Source: Paenibacillus silvisoli
GTDB lineage: Bacteria > Bacillota > Bacilli > Paenibacillales > Paenibacillaceae
Assembly: GCF_030866765.1 (NCBI RefSeq)
Contig: NZ_CP133017.1
Span: 6,662,001 to 6,726,000, forward strand
Length of the DNA stretch: 64,000 bases
Direction of reading: 5' to 3'
The stretch's first letter is position 1, and each line of letters starts with the position of its first letter. The notes under the pieces are model-generated. The model had not been told where the DNA came from. It did no database searches and was given only the letters and a program-made list of their open reading frames with translations. Below are positions 52,589 through 61,770 of the stretch, piece by piece. Position numbers and translations under genes: made by a program.

Positions 52589-54546
52589 TCGAATAACCCC
52601 TCTTCCTTATCGAGTTCTTGCAGCACTTGCTTAAGGCGCTGCGCCGCTTCCATTACCGTTCCTTCGAGCTGCGCCGCGGCATTGGTCAAATGACCTCCGC
52701 CGCCCATCCGCTCCATGACCACCTGCACGTTCATATGGCCGAGCGAGCGGGCGCTTATGCCGATCAAACCGTCCGGGCGCTCCCCAATGACGAACGATGC
52801 AAGCACGTCGGTCATGTTGAGCAGCGTATCCGCCGTCTGTGCGATAAGCAGCTGCGAATATTGCCGCCCTTGCTCCGTCATCGCGATGGCGATATGCTCA
52901 TACACGATTTCGGCTTGTTTAATGATTTCCGCTTTCTTGATGTACTCGGCCAGATCCTCTTTCATCATGCGTTGGATCAATGACGAATCCGCGCCGTTTC
53001 GGCGCAGGAACGAGGCGGCTTCAAACGTGCGCGAGCCGGTGCGGAGCGAGAAGCTCTTCGTGTCCACCGTAATGCCCGCAAGGAGCGAGGTCGCTTCTCT
53101 CACATCGAGCAGCACGCGGTCGTTGATGTATTGCAGCAGCTCCGTAATGAGCTCGCACGTCGAGGAGGCATACGGCTCCATATAGACCAGAATCGCGTTC
53201 GCGATAAACTCTTCGCCCCGGCGATGATGGTCGACCACCACGATTTTGTCCGTTTGCGTGAGCAGCTTCGGCTCCTTCACCATGGAAGCTTTATGCGTAT
53301 CGACGACCACGACAAGCGTGTTGCCGGTGATCAGTTCCTTCGCCTGCTCCGGCGAAATGAATCTTCTTGCGATCCGCTCGTCTTCCTTCAGCATCTCCAT
53401 CATCTTCTGAATGGACGGATTAATGCCTTCCAGCACGATATACGCTTCTTTATTGAAGAGCGCTGCGGCTTTAATAACGCCGATGCAAGCCCCTATCGCG
53501 TCCATATCGGGCATTTTGTGGCCCATGACGACGACGCGGTCGCTATCCTTCATCAGGTCGCGCAGCGCATGCGCCACGACTCTCGCCCGGACGCGGGTCC
53601 GTTTCTCGACGGCGTTGGACTTGCCGCCATAGAAGGATTGCCGCTGTCCGACCTTGACGGCCGCCTGGTCGCCCCCGCGCCCAAGCGCGTAGTCGAGGCT
53701 CGTTTGCGCCCAGTGGCCCAGCTCCACGATGCTGTCGGCGCCGGCCGCGAAGCCGATGCTGAGCGTCATCGGGATTTTGTTCTCGGCGGTAATTTCCCGC
53801 ACCTCATCGAGCAGGACGAAGCGCGACAGCTCCAGCTGCTTCAGCGTTTTCTGATCGGTGATGACCAAATAACGATCGGATGTCAGCCGTTTCAGATAGA
53901 CATGGAACTTATTCGCCCACTCCGTAATTTCGGCGGTCGCCTTCGACAGCAGCGTGCTGCGCTGCTGATCGTCCATCCCTTGCGTCACTTCGTCCAGGTT
54001 ATCCATCATCACGATGCCAAGCGCAAGCTTCTCTTCCTCGTACCGCTTGGCGAGCTGCCATTTCTGCGTCATATCGCGGATGTAGAGCAGCCGCTCATCG
54101 AAGCGGAACATCAGCTCATACACCGAGTTGCCGATCGACGCTTCAACGGTCCCCTCCCGCTCCTTCGCCTGCGACAGCGTCGGGAACAGATCCTCCAGGG
54201 ACTCGCCCACGACCGACTCCCGCTCCAGCATGTGCGTCACGAATGCGTTATGCCATTCCACGGTCTTGTCTTCGTTATATAGAATAATGCCAAACGGTAA
54301 ATCGCTAATGACCTCGTGGCCGGCCTTCTTTACCCGGTACGACAGCGTCCCTAGATACACCTTCAAATCGCGGCGGAACGCGCGCTCGGCCATGAAGGAG
54401 TAGAACCCCACCGCTCCGGAGAGCAGCAGACCGAGCATGCCAAGCTTCCATTCAAAATAAGCAAGCGTCATCGTCAGCAAAATCATCAGCACGAATGCCC
54501 ATAAATGGTGCATCCCGTGCCAGCGTTTAATTAAAAACTTCGGCAT
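52585..54546 (-). CDS. gdpP: GdpP c-di-AMP phosphodiesterase
   Basis: The 653-residue protein has two membrane helices (about 13-55), a PAS-like domain (about 85-160), a degenerate GGDEF domain (about 170-300) and DHH/DHHA1 (about 335-650, with [11 protein letters not shown] and V-V-D-H-H-R-R). It hydrolyses c-di-AMP and so sets potassium and cell-wall homeostasis. I chose ATG 54546 (M-P-K-F-L-I-K-R-W); a longer in-frame start overlaps the previous gene's end. Confidence 0.94.
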   Translation of the reverse strand: MPKFLIKRWHGMHHLWAFVLMILLTMTLAYFEWKLGMLGLLLSGAVGFYSFMAERAFRRDLKVYLGTLSYRVKKAGHEVISDLPFGIILYNEDKTVEWHNAFVTHMLERESVVGESLEDLFPTLSQAKEREGTVEASIGNSVYELMFRFDERLLYIRDMTQKWQLAKRYEEEKLALGIVMMDNLDEVTQGMDDQQRSTLLSKATAEITEWANKFHVYLKRLTSDRYLVITDQKTLKQLELSRFVLLDEVREITAENKIPMTLSIGFAAGADSIVELGHWAQTSLDYALGRGGDQAAVKVGQRQSFYGGKSNAVEKRTRVRARVVAHALRDLMKDSDRVVVMGHKMPDMDAIGACIGVIKAAALFNKEAYIVLEGINPSIQKMMEMLKEDERIARRFISPEQAKELITGNTLVVVVDTHKASMVKEPKLLTQTDKIVVVDHHRRGEEFIANAILVYMEPYASSTCELITELLQYINDRVLLDVREATSLLAGITVDTKSFSLRTGSRTFEAASFLRRNGADSSLIQRMMKEDLAEYIKKAEIIKQAEIVYEHIAIAMTEQGRQYSQLLIAQTADTLLNMTDVLASFVIGERPDGLIGISARSLGHMNVQVVMERMGGGGHLTNAAAQLEGTVMEAAQRLKQVLQELDKEEGLFE

Positions 54547-54565
54547 CGTCTCATTCGCCCCTGTA

Positions 54566-55477
54566 TCACGATTTCTTGAACGCTTTTCGGATTGGGAAAG
54601 CCGCGTCGATAACCCCAATCAAGCTGAGCGGCTGGAAAATCGCGACGAGTATCGAAAGAAGGACAGGTATCGCTTTGTTCCATTTGCGTTCATGCGCAAG
54701 GAAGAAGAAGAAGCCCATCGCCTGTATGGAAAAGGCCAGCTTCATCAGAGGAACCAGGTTCAGCAGCGCGACGTTCATAAACGAGGAGCCGGTGTCCGGC
54801 GTCGCCATGTCCGCGATGAGTACGACCAAATAGTAAAACACGAAGATCCGCGGCAGTTTCCACTCGCGCGCCGCCTGCAAGCGAGGAATCGCGAGTCCGC
54901 TTCGGCGCAGCGCCGGAGCTGCCAATGCGTGCGTAATGACGGTCAGCACGAATGATGCGGTAATAAGCGCCATCGGAATGGAATGGATCAAGCTTTGAAT
55001 GTACGATTCCGTTACGGTAGCCGTCCATCCGCTCGGCATAAGTCCTTGTTCGCTTAAGCGATCGACGGTTTTCGTGACGACTTCGCGGATTTCTCGCAGC
55101 AAGGAGAAATCGAACATAAGGTCGAAGAGCACGAGCTCCAGCAGCAGCTGGCCAAGCACCGTCAATATCGTAGCCGTCAGTACTTTTCGAGCCGGTACCC
55201 CCTTCCGGTAAAAATGCCCCATGACGATCGACGGAACCAAGAAGAAGAGTCCGACGAGCAGCACGGGCAATCCCATGATGGCGACGCCAATGCCATAAAC
55301 GGCTGCCATATGCAGCGTAAACGCCCGTTTGGATAAGGTCGTGTACAGAATGACCGTTGGCACCATTAATATGGCGGCAGCGAGCGCGTTTATGACCGGA
55401 ACCGCGATCATGAGCAGCAGAATGAGCGCTGCGGCACTCCAAAGTACTGATTTTAAGCCGGTTTTCAAACCGTTCAC
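54566..55477 (-). CDS. yybS: DUF2232 membrane protein (YybS)
   Basis: The 303-residue protein has about eight membrane helices and a basic C-terminus, with the family segments V-P-T-V-I-L-Y and E-L-V-L-F-D-L. It is the constant neighbour of gdpP in Bacillales, and a transport or scaffold role is assumed. Eighteen or so bases separate it from gdpP, so they form one operon with rplI. Confidence 0.88.
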   Translation of the reverse strand: MNGLKTGLKSVLWSAAALILLLMIAVPVINALAAAILMVPTVILYTTLSKRAFTLHMAAVYGIGVAIMGLPVLLVGLFFLVPSIVMGHFYRKGVPARKVLTATILTVLGQLLLELVLFDLMFDFSLLREIREVVTKTVDRLSEQGLMPSGWTATVTESYIQSLIHSIPMALITASFVLTVITHALAAPALRRSGLAIPRLQAAREWKLPRIFVFYYLVVLIADMATPDTGSSFMNVALLNLVPLMKLAFSIQAMGFFFFLAHERKWNKAIPVLLSILVAIFQPLSLIGVIDAAFPIRKAFKKS

Positions 55478-55590
55478 CTCTTGCTGTTATACTATTACAG
55501 AGCTTAAGCTTTACTCCCCATTATAGCATAAAACAATTTGAGCAACACAGGAGACGATGTCCAGCAAGGCGGCCGCCGCAGCGTGAAAAA

Positions 55591-55621
55591 AAACCGCCCT
55601 CTTGGTCGGAAGAGGACGGCA
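55591..55621 (-). terminator. Terminator after the CBS gene
   Basis: Arms CCGTCCTCTT / AAGAGGGCGG (one mismatch) followed by eight T on the minus strand. Confidence 0.8.
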
Positions 55622-55626
55622 TGTGG

Positions 55627-56067
55627 TTAACCGGCTGCCATTTCGTTGCCGGCTCGTGTAGGCTGATTAAGAATAATGGCTTCGCAGTAATCGATGATGT
55701 CGCTCCGGCGCACGATGCCGATAAACCGGTTCATGTCATCGACAACGGGAACGAAGTTTTGAATCTTGGCCAGCGAGATCAGATCCTCCATGTTGGCGTC
55801 GATCTGCACGGCCTTATTCGTCATGCGCATCTGCACATCGGAAAGCTTTACTTTATTCGTTTGGTCAAACGTGACCTGCGGATTGTTCTTCATATACCAG
55901 AGCAAATCGCCCTCGGTTAGCGTGCCTGCGTACCCGCCTTCATTGTCCAGAATCGGTACGGAGGTGTAGCGATGATGCTCCATCCGCTCCAATGTTTGGC
56001 GAAGCGTAGCATCGACCGTCAGCCATACAACCTCCTGCTTAGGCAGCAAAAAAAACGCGATATTCAT
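55627..56067 (-). CDS. Two-CBS-domain protein
   Basis: The 146-residue protein is essentially a CBS pair: first unit L-E-R-M-E-H-H-R-Y-T-S-V-P-I-L-D (about 29-44) with G-T-L-T-E-G-D-L, second D-L-I-S-L-A-K-I-Q-N-F-V-P-V-V-D with G-I-V-R-R-S-D-I-I. Stand-alone CBS pairs of this size (DarB/CbpB type) can bind adenine nucleotides, including c-di-AMP. Being next to gdpP makes that attractive, though unproven. Confidence 0.85.
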   Translation of the reverse strand: MNIAFFLLPKQEVVWLTVDATLRQTLERMEHHRYTSVPILDNEGGYAGTLTEGDLLWYMKNNPQVTFDQTNKVKLSDVQMRMTNKAVQIDANMEDLISLAKIQNFVPVVDDMNRFIGIVRRSDIIDYCEAIILNQPTRAGNEMAAG

Positions 56068-56165
56068 CGTTGTTTCCCATTCCCTTCTACTTTCGTCTCT
56101 GTCCGTGAAGAGCTCCGGGCCTAGCTGGCTGCATGTGATTCTCTGGATTCGACTGTCATTGCCGT

Positions 56166-57251
56166 TTAGCGCTTCTCCGCTGCGGATGCCGATTTCGCCG
56201 ACAACGACTGCACCGGTTTTTTCTGCTTCACCTGGTACTCTTCAGGGAGCGGAAGCTCTGCTTTTGTTTTGGCCGGGTCCAGCCAAGCCGCAATCAATTG
56301 CTTCGATGCCGCCAAATCCTCTTCGTCCGCAAAATAATACCACGCACCGTGATTCACTTTGCGGTGCCCGTTGCCTTTCAGCGTGTGGCTGTAAATCGTA
56401 CGGTTATCCGTCTCCAGCATGCTCTTAGCTAAGTCGATCGTGTGCAGCGGCGTCAGGTCGGTGGAGAAATTTTGCCCCATAATATCAATAAGTTCAGGAA
56501 TCTTCGACCACTGCTGAACCTTCGACGCTTTAGCCATGATGGCGTTCAGAAACTGCTGGTGGCGCCCTGCGCGGCTCGTATCGCCGCCGGCATCTTCCCG
56601 GTAGCGGACAAAGTTGAGCGCTTCTGTGCCGTTGTAGAGCTCTTTGCCTGCCTTCACGACGAACTTCTCGTGATCCGGATCGTCATTGACTAAATCCTCC
56701 GTGATCGGCAGCGAAATGCCGCCCATCGCGTCGATGACGTCGCGGAAGCCGGTAAAGTTAATTGTAGCATAATGATCGACGTGCGTGCTGAACAATCGCT
56801 CGACAGTTTCTACCGACATTTTGGCGCCGCCGAACGCGTACGCATGGGTAATTTTGTCCTCCCATTGATTGCCCGCTCTCGTCTTCTTGCCCACGATATC
56901 GACGTACGTATCGCGCGGAATAGATACCAATAGGATCGCCCCGTCGACTGGCCGGATGACCGTCAAGATCATCGTATCGGAGCGGCCGATCTCCTTATCC
57001 CGCTGATCGACGCCAAGCAGCAGCATCGTGAACGGCTCTTCCTTCTTATACGTCGTTTTGACCGGCTCATGGCCTTCCAGCGGCTTATAGGAATTCTCCA
57101 GCTTCTTCTCGATCTTCTTGGAGAAGAACGTATCGAATCCCCACATGGCCAGCGCATTGCGATTGAAGTAGCCGGCTGTACCGGCGAGCAGCACAATGAC
57201 AAGCGCCACGGCCAGCCAAGTATACAATCGTCGTGTTTTTCTTGGATGCAT
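56166..57251 (-). CDS. LCP-family (LytR-CpsA-Psr) cell-wall glycopolymer ligase
   Basis: The 361-residue protein has one N-terminal helix (about 11-30) and the LCP domain at about 75-235. Its motifs are L-L-L-G-V-D-Q-R, R-S-D-T-M-I-L, S-I-P-R-D-T-Y-V, and F-V-R-Y-R-E-D-A-G-G-D-T-S-R-A-G-R-H. The Arg/Asp residues bind the lipid pyrophosphate. These enzymes attach teichoic acids or other anionic polymers to peptidoglycan (TagTUV group). Confidence 0.94.
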   Translation of the reverse strand: MHPRKTRRLYTWLAVALVIVLLAGTAGYFNRNALAMWGFDTFFSKKIEKKLENSYKPLEGHEPVKTTYKKEEPFTMLLLGVDQRDKEIGRSDTMILTVIRPVDGAILLVSIPRDTYVDIVGKKTRAGNQWEDKITHAYAFGGAKMSVETVERLFSTHVDHYATINFTGFRDVIDAMGGISLPITEDLVNDDPDHEKFVVKAGKELYNGTEALNFVRYREDAGGDTSRAGRHQQFLNAIMAKASKVQQWSKIPELIDIMGQNFSTDLTPLHTIDLAKSMLETDNRTIYSHTLKGNGHRKVNHGAWYYFADEEDLAASKQLIAAWLDPAKTKAELPLPEEYQVKQKKPVQSLSAKSASAAEKR

Positions 57252-57451
57252 ATGGATGTAACGCCCCTATTCTCTACAAAACTATTTACACGCAGCTTCC
57301 TAATTCTAAACGATCAGCCAAGCATGAAAGTTACAAATGGTTAACGATATTCCGTTTCCAAATCTGGTCCGTTCCGACCAGTCACCGACGGGAACAAGCA
57401 TAGTTCGGACTTTCCCCGAATACATACGTAACAAAGGGAGGGAACGAACGT

Positions 57452-57799
57452 ATGCAACCATTAGGTCCGGATCCGTCATCCACCGGAATCGATCCCAAGA
57501 TTGTCGGCTTGCTCTGTTACTTAGGCAGCTTTGTAACCGGCATTCTGTTTCTCGTGCTGGAGAAGCGAAGCGGCTTCGTGAAGTTCCACGCGATGCAATC
57601 GATATTGATTTCGGTCGTCTTGGTTATCCTCAATATTGTGCTCGGCTTTATCCCGTTTATCGGCTGGCTGCTTGGCGTTTTACTTACTCCGCTGTCATTT
57701 ATCTTATGGATTGCATTAATGCTCCTCGCGCTGCAAGGTAAGCGGTTCAAGCTGCCGGTCATCGGCGATTATGCCGAGCAGCAGGCTTCGAAGTTTTAA
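57452..57799 (+). CDS. Small membrane protein, DUF4870/Tic20-like
   Basis: The 115-residue protein has three membrane helices, beginning P-K-I-V-G-L-L-C-Y-L-G-S-F-V-T-G and containing F-V-K-F-H-A-M-Q-S. A good AAAGGGAGGG site precedes the ATG. Function unknown. One of the few plus-strand genes in the core, divergent from the LCP gene. Confidence 0.85.
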   Translation: MQPLGPDPSSTGIDPKIVGLLCYLGSFVTGILFLVLEKRSGFVKFHAMQSILISVVLVILNIVLGFIPFIGWLLGVLLTPLSFILWIALMLLALQGKRFKLPVIGDYAEQQASKF

Positions 57800-57818
57800 T
57801 GCCTTTCAATGAACGCAA

Positions 57819-57844
57819 AAAAGGCAGCCGGTTGGCTGCCTTTT
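57819..57844. terminator. Bidirectional terminator
   Basis: Arms AAAAGGCAGCC / GGCTGCCTTTT between convergent DUF4870 and rpsR genes. Confidence 0.85.
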
Positions 57845-57854
57845 GTCGTATAAC

Positions 57855-58139
57855 CTATTCCGTTGTATATGGCAACAGCGCTACTTGACGGGAGCGTTTG
57901 ATCGCGATCGTCAGAAGGCGTTGGTACTTCGCGCTTGTTCCAGTTACACGGCGTGGCAAAATTTTGCCGCGCTCGCTGATAAATTTACGAAGCAAGTCCG
58001 TATCTTTATAGTCGATATGCGTAATTTTGTTAGCTGTGAAGAAACATACTTTACGGCGCTTGTTACGGCCTTTACGGCCGCCGAATTTGCGTTCTGGACG
58101 CTCGTCGCCACCATCTCTTTGCTTAAAGCTCATGTTCAT
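57855..58139 (-). CDS. rpsR: 30S ribosomal protein S18
   Basis: The 94-residue protein has [11 protein letters not shown] and [20 protein letters not shown]. Start at 58139 (AAAGGA, five bases) or two codons later. Last gene of rpsF-ssb-rpsR. Confidence 0.97.
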   Translation of the reverse strand: MNMSFKQRDGGDERPERKFGGRKGRNKRRKVCFFTANKITHIDYKDTDLLRKFISERGKILPRRVTGTSAKYQRLLTIAIKRSRQVALLPYTTE

Positions 58140-58153
58140 ATCCGTCCTTTCAA

Positions 58154-58693
58154 TTAGAATGGCAAATCATCTTCCGATATATCGATCGGGCGTCCGTCGT
58201 CTGAGAACGGATCACGATTGTTGTTCCTTGGTGTACCTCCCGAACGGCCTCCGCCTTGCGAATTGCCGCCACCGCCGAAGCCGCCTTGCTGGTTGCCTCC
58301 GCCGTAGTTGCCGCCGCCGCTGTAGCTTGGCGCGCCTTCTTCGCGCGGGCCATTATCACGGTTGCCGGATTCCAAGAAACGAACGTTGTCGGCAATGACT
58401 TCCGTCACATAGACGCGCTTGCCTTCGTTGTTTTCGTAATTCCTTACCTGGATACGCCCTTCAACCGCCGTTAAGCGGCCTTTTCGCAAATAGTTCGCAC
58501 AAGTTTCAGCCAGCTGCCGCCAAGTGACGATCGGAATAAAATCCGCCTCACGTTCGCGTTCGCCGCCTTGACCCCCGCTCGTAAACGGTCGGTCCACCGC
58601 AAGCGTAAATTGCGTTACCGCAACGCCTGCCGGCGTATAGCGCATTTCAGGATCCTTTGTTAATCTACCGATGAGAATAACGCGGTTCAACAT
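58154..58693 (-). CDS. ssb: Single-stranded DNA-binding protein
   Basis: The 179-residue protein has an OB fold in residues 1-110 ([16 protein letters not shown]). A Gly/Asn/Gln-rich tail and the acidic partner-binding tip D-I-S-E-D-D-L-P-F follow. Essential, part of the S6-S18 operon. Confidence 0.97.
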   Translation of the reverse strand: MLNRVILIGRLTKDPEMRYTPAGVAVTQFTLAVDRPFTSGGQGGEREREADFIPIVTWRQLAETCANYLRKGRLTAVEGRIQVRNYENNEGKRVYVTEVIADNVRFLESGNRDNGPREEGAPSYSGGGNYGGGNQQGGFGGGGNSQGGGRSGGTPRNNNRDPFSDDGRPIDISEDDLPF

Positions 58694-58734
58694 CGTTTAT
58701 CGCCTCCAATCGAAACATCCTTGCGTTGATGAGA

Positions 58735-59019
58735 CTAAGCTACATCTTTAGTGACCAAGAAACGGATAACTTCATCCGTAATTTTCATGACGCGGTCAAG
58801 CTCAGCTACAACTGCTGGAGTTGCGTTGAAGCTTACCAGTACGTAGATACCGTCACGAATCTTGTTGATCTCATACGCAAGGCGGCGTTTGCCGAGCACG
58901 TCATGCTTGACGATTTCTCCGCCGTTTCCGATGATTGCTTGGAACTTTTCAGTCAGCGCTTGAAGCTGCTCTTGTTCCACATCCGGACGAATGATGTACA
59001 TCAATTCATATTTGCGCAT
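58735..59019 (-). CDS. rpsF: 30S ribosomal protein S6
   Basis: The 94-residue protein starts M-R-K-Y-E-L-M-Y-I-I-R-P-D behind GAGGAGGTGAAACAA. S6 pairs with S18 on the 30S platform and is known to autoregulate this operon through the leader. Confidence 0.97.
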   Translation of the reverse strand: MRKYELMYIIRPDVEQEQLQALTEKFQAIIGNGGEIVKHDVLGKRRLAYEINKIRDGIYVLVSFNATPAVVAELDRVMKITDEVIRFLVTKDVA

Positions 59020-59040
59020 TTGTTTCACCTCCTCATGGAC

Positions 59041-59090
59041 TTAGCGGCCCCCTCTAAAAGGGAGCAAGGAGCGAGTTAATTTCTCGCATA
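59041..59090 (-). promoter_or_regulatory. rpsF leader with S6:S18-type motif candidate
   Basis: The minus-strand leader folds into GCGAG/CTCGC and GCTCCC/GGGGGC hairpins, the second followed directly by a CCG before the ribosome site. A CCG-bearing hairpin is the known target of the S6:S18 complex in bacteria. Match is by eye. Confidence 0.45.
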
Positions 59091-59097
59091 CCTGAAT

Positions 59098-59127
59098 ACT
59101 ATACCAAACTTCGTACCTGCTTGACAA
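59098..59127 (-). promoter_or_regulatory. rpsF operon promoter
   Basis: -35 TTGTCA (59122-59127) and -10 TATAGT (59098-59103), 18 bases apart; leader of about 70 bases. Confidence 0.7.
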
Positions 59128-59255
59128 GTGCCCATTCCCGCGCAATGACTGCCTCATTCTTCCGTTCATGTTCCTCATCCGATCGCGCACACTATGATTA
59201 GGACGAGTCCGCTAACGTCCTCATACGTGCAACCGCCATGGAGGTGTAATTCATT

Positions 59256-59435
59256 ATGGGTGAATGGACAGAGTTCCGCGAAGGCGACCGCGCGCCTAAC
59301 GACGGCGTCTACATTGAAATCGGCGAGGCGTCCTTCCATATGGGCGTCAATAACCCGCAGAAGGTTCATTTGAAGAAAGGCGATAAGTTCCCTTCCCTTT
59401 CGAACAAGGACCGGAAGTGGAAGAGAATGCACTGA
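59256..59435 (+). CDS. YjzC-like small protein, 59 aa
   Basis: It reads M-G-E-W-T-E-F-R-E-G-D-R-A-P-N-D-G-V-Y-I-E-I-G-E, then H-M-G-V-N-N-P-Q-K-V-H-L-K-K-G-D-K-F-P. This matches the YjzC family (G-E-x-A-P-N-N-G-V-Y-x-E-I-G, then K-L-K-x-G-D-x-F-P). GAGGTG precedes the ATG. Small soluble protein of unknown role, too short for usual length cut-offs. Confidence 0.8.
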   Translation: MGEWTEFREGDRAPNDGVYIEIGEASFHMGVNNPQKVHLKKGDKFPSLSNKDRKWKRMH

Positions 59436-59468
59436 TTGATTTTCGAAAATCGATGGTATAGAAACGAT

Positions 59469-59719
59469 GCAGACTGTGCATCATATTTGTGACGGTGTAA
59501 AGAGAGGTGTGGTTCCGTTGAACCCATGCGTGCACGAACCTCAAGGAGATCTTGTCCACTCAGCATAGAAGCGGAGGAGATGTGCCAAAGACCAGTGTCT
59601 GTAACACACGCACACCGATTAAAAACCGGTGACCGAGGTTTCTGACGAAAGCTTGCAGTGATGACTGTTTTTCTAATCAAACACCGTTGGAGGAAGGGCT
59701 CGCAAGAGCCCTTTTTTCC
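59469..59719 (+). ncRNA. Structured non-coding RNA candidate
   Basis: A -10-like TATAGA (59457-59462) precedes about 250 bases without a convincing gene, ending in a strong terminator (GGGCTC/GAGCCC plus six T). Several helices can be drawn: GATGCA/TGCATC (59466-59482), long-range ACGGTGT/ACACCGT (59492-59498 with 59681-59687), GAGGT/ACCTC enclosing GGTT/AACC, GTGT/ACAC and CACCG/CGGTG (59613-59631). I could not match it to 6S, SRP, tmRNA, RNase P or a known riboswitch. Confidence 0.5.
59694..59717 (+). terminator. Terminator of the RNA candidate
   Basis: AAGGGCTC-GCAA-GAGCCC followed by six T. Confidence 0.85.
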
Positions 59720-59756
59720 ATTGTCCGGACTTTTCGGGGCAGGCGGTTATATAGAC

Positions 59757-59785
59757 ACAAAAAAACGACTCGCAGCGGAGTCGTT
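59757..59785 (-). terminator. Terminator of tRNA-Ser
   Basis: Arms AACGACTC / GAGTCGTT and a long T-run on the minus strand. Confidence 0.85.
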
Positions 59786-59799
59786 GAATTGATGAAGTG

Positions 59800-59890
59800 T
59801 GGCGGAGAGGGTGGGATTCGAACCCACGCACGCTTTGACACGCCTAGCTGATTTCGAGTCAGCCCCCTTGGGCCTCTTGGGTACCTCTCC
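59800..59890 (-). tRNA. tRNA-Ser (CGA)
   Basis: A 91-base tRNA with a long variable arm and encoded CCA. Acceptor GGAGAGG/CCTCTCC, anticodon stem GCTGA/TCAGC around CTCGAAA, so anticodon CGA for codon UCG; T arm GGTTCGAATCC. Confidence 0.96.
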
Positions 59891-59960
59891 ATGTATGTCA
59901 GTCAGCAAAAACTATATTATCACGGGTCTTGTACAAATGCAAGTACTTCTTTCAAAAAAG

Positions 59961-60197
59961 TTATAAAGCCTCGTTTCCGCCGCTTTTTCCGCTTTCCGCC
60001 TCACCAGCTTTCGACCGCAGCACCTTCTTCATGTTCTTCTCGAACTTGGCGCGCGGGATCAGCACGCTATGTTTGCAGCCTACGCATTTAATGCGAATAT
60101 CCATGCCCATCCGGATGATTTCCATTTCGTTCGTGCCGCAGGGATGCTGTTTCTTCATTTGTACCACATCGCCCAGCTCAAACTGCTTCCTCTCCAT
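59961..60197 (-). CDS. DUF951 family protein
   Basis: The 78-residue protein has L-G-D-V-V-Q-M-K-K-Q-H-P-C-G and I-K-C-V-G-C-K-H-S-V-L-I-P-R. The three cysteines suggest a metal-binding knuckle. DUF951 genes lie in this origin-proximal region in most Firmicutes. RNA binding is suspected from the fold; function not known. Confidence 0.9.
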   Translation of the reverse strand: MERKQFELGDVVQMKKQHPCGTNEMEIIRMGMDIRIKCVGCKHSVLIPRAKFEKNMKKVLRSKAGEAESGKSGGNEAL

Positions 60198-60254
60198 CGC
60201 TATCCGCTCCCCTGCTCCCTGTTTATCTTCTGTATCTCTATCGTATCTGTTTCA

Positions 60255-60497
60255 TCATGATAACTCAATGGGTTCGTACCGGTCCTCAATCTGCCGATAA
60301 ATCCCCCTTATCTCTACCTGTTCCCCTGTGATAACCTCTTGCACGGCTAGTAAATCCGTCTCGGAGAAATGAATAGAAAGCGCGCAGCCTGCAGTGATTT
60401 GCTTCGGCGTCGGACAGATATCTATTTCAATCTCCGCATATTCTAATAGCATTTCCGCCCGCAGCGCCTGCTGGGTGGAGTCAAAGGCAATAAGCAT
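60255..60497 (-). CDS. DUF3343 family protein
   Basis: The 80-residue protein starts M-L-I-A-F-D-S-T-Q-Q-A-L-R-A-E-M-L-L after AGGAGG. DUF3343 proteins are described as putative selenium/sulfur carriers when they have a conserved cysteine. Here the segment I-D-I-C-P-T-P-K-Q-I-T-A-G-C-A-L-S keeps both cysteines. A sulfurtransferase-like aminotransferase gene lies 1.3 kb away. Confidence 0.8.
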   Translation of the reverse strand: MLIAFDSTQQALRAEMLLEYAEIEIDICPTPKQITAGCALSIHFSETDLLAVQEVITGEQVEIRGIYRQIEDRYEPIELS

Positions 60498-60680
60498 GCA
60501 TCCGCGCCTCCTGTTTGATTTATTGCGCTTTCGTGCGCGCTGCCAAGTATAAAATGGTTGTCTCAACCATATACTAGTAACCAAGCGTCGAGATTGGCTA
60601 CTCTATCATTTCACATCAAGTCTAGCAAGCTGATCGGAACGGATAATGTGATTCATAGAGAGTTTGCGGGAGGGGAATCT

Positions 60681-61274
60681 ATGAAATTGCCAGGTATGAA
60701 AGAAACACCGCTCAAAGTGCCGTACACGGAACCTAACATTACCGGCCTCTTAATTAACCGCATCACGTACCACCTCGACAACATTCCGGCCGATCGCAGG
60801 CTGGTTGTCGTATGCGTAGGTACAGACCGTTCCACTGGCGATTCGCTCGGCCCGCTTGTCGGCACTTCGCTCAGCAAGTTCCGCAGTCCGTTCTTCGATT
60901 TATATGGCACGCTGGAAGAACCGGTCCATGCAATGAACCTGGACGAAACCTTGATCGACATCAACAAGTATATTCGCAAGCCGTTCATTATCGGCATCGA
61001 TGCTTGTCTCGGCCAATCCACGAGCGTCGGCTGCATCCAGGTCGGCACAGGACCGGTCCGTCCAGGCGCCGGGGTCAATAAAGATCTCCCGCCCGTTGGC
61101 GACATCCATATTACCGGCATTGTGAATGTCGGCGGTTTTATGGAGTATTTCGTCCTGCAAAATACGCGCCTTCATCTGGTCATGCGAATGGCGGATATTA
61201 TATCGCACAGCTTATTCTCATCCATTGTGAAATGCGTGCGTTCTACTTCATTGCCCGCTGCGACGCAAGATTGA
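60681..61274 (+). CDS. yyaC: YyaC family sporulation protein (GPR-like fold)
   Basis: The 197-residue protein has V-V-V-C-V-G-T-D-R-S-T-G-D-S-L-G-P-L-V-G (about 45-64), F-I-I-G-I-D-A-C-L-G (about 108-117) and G-D-I-H-I-T-G-I-V-N-V-G-G-F. These are the signatures of the YyaC family, annotated as spore protease-like. Start at ATG 60681 after GGGAGGGG. Its end overlaps the DUF4446 end by 32 bases, convergent. It points to an endospore former. Confidence 0.9.
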   Translation: MKLPGMKETPLKVPYTEPNITGLLINRITYHLDNIPADRRLVVVCVGTDRSTGDSLGPLVGTSLSKFRSPFFDLYGTLEEPVHAMNLDETLIDINKYIRKPFIIGIDACLGQSTSVGCIQVGTGPVRPGAGVNKDLPPVGDIHITGIVNVGGFMEYFVLQNTRLHLVMRMADIISHSLFSSIVKCVRSTSLPAATQD

Positions 61275-61740
61275 TCGCTTCGAGCTCTTCCGGCGTCAGC
61301 GGATATTTCGACTGTCCTTCTTGCACCGGCTTCGCATACACAAACGTATTCTCGCGGCCATGAATGCCGCTTATGACCATACCATCCTCGGCATCATCGA
61401 TCACGGCGATCGAGAAACTCAGATCGTTCCCGCGCTCAGCAAACGCATTATAACGATGAATGCCGATGTTGCCTTTCTTTTTCTTCATTGTATCATTCAG
61501 AGCGTGAACGCTCTGTTTCAGCTTGCTCTGTCCCTCTTCCTGCTCATTCAACCGCTGCTTCAGTTCGATAATGACGCTTTCCAGTTCCTCTACGCCTGCA
61601 CCGCTCATAAACTGCGTGTAGCTCTTCCTCAGTCGCTTCAACTTGTTGCCGATGACAAAGCTGCGTACCGCCAATAAGAGTACGACTAGCAGCAAGCCAG
61701 CCGTCACCCAATTCGACGGTGTTTCTATAAGTTGATCCAT
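61243..61740 (-). CDS. DUF4446 membrane-anchored protein
   Basis: The 165-residue protein has an N-terminal helix (V-T-A-G-L-L-L-V-V-L-L-L-A-V), a coiled-coil region (about 50-95, L-E-S-V-I-I-E-L-K-Q-R-L) and a small C-terminal beta domain (F-S-I-A-V-I-D, G-M-V-I-S-G-I-H-G-R-E). Conserved next to parB in Bacillales. Function unknown. Confidence 0.87.
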   Translation of the reverse strand: MDQLIETPSNWVTAGLLLVVLLLAVRSFVIGNKLKRLRKSYTQFMSGAGVEELESVIIELKQRLNEQEEGQSKLKQSVHALNDTMKKKKGNIGIHRYNAFAERGNDLSFSIAVIDDAEDGMVISGIHGRENTFVYAKPVQEGQSKYPLTPEELEAINLASQRAMK

Positions 61741-61770
61741 GATGCGTAACTCTCCCCCAGTTGTGCCGCT

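Noticed and set aside
59467..59568. 33-codon peptide inside the RNA candidate
   Set aside because: No ribosome site at proper spacing, and the start overlaps a hairpin; kept only as an alternative.
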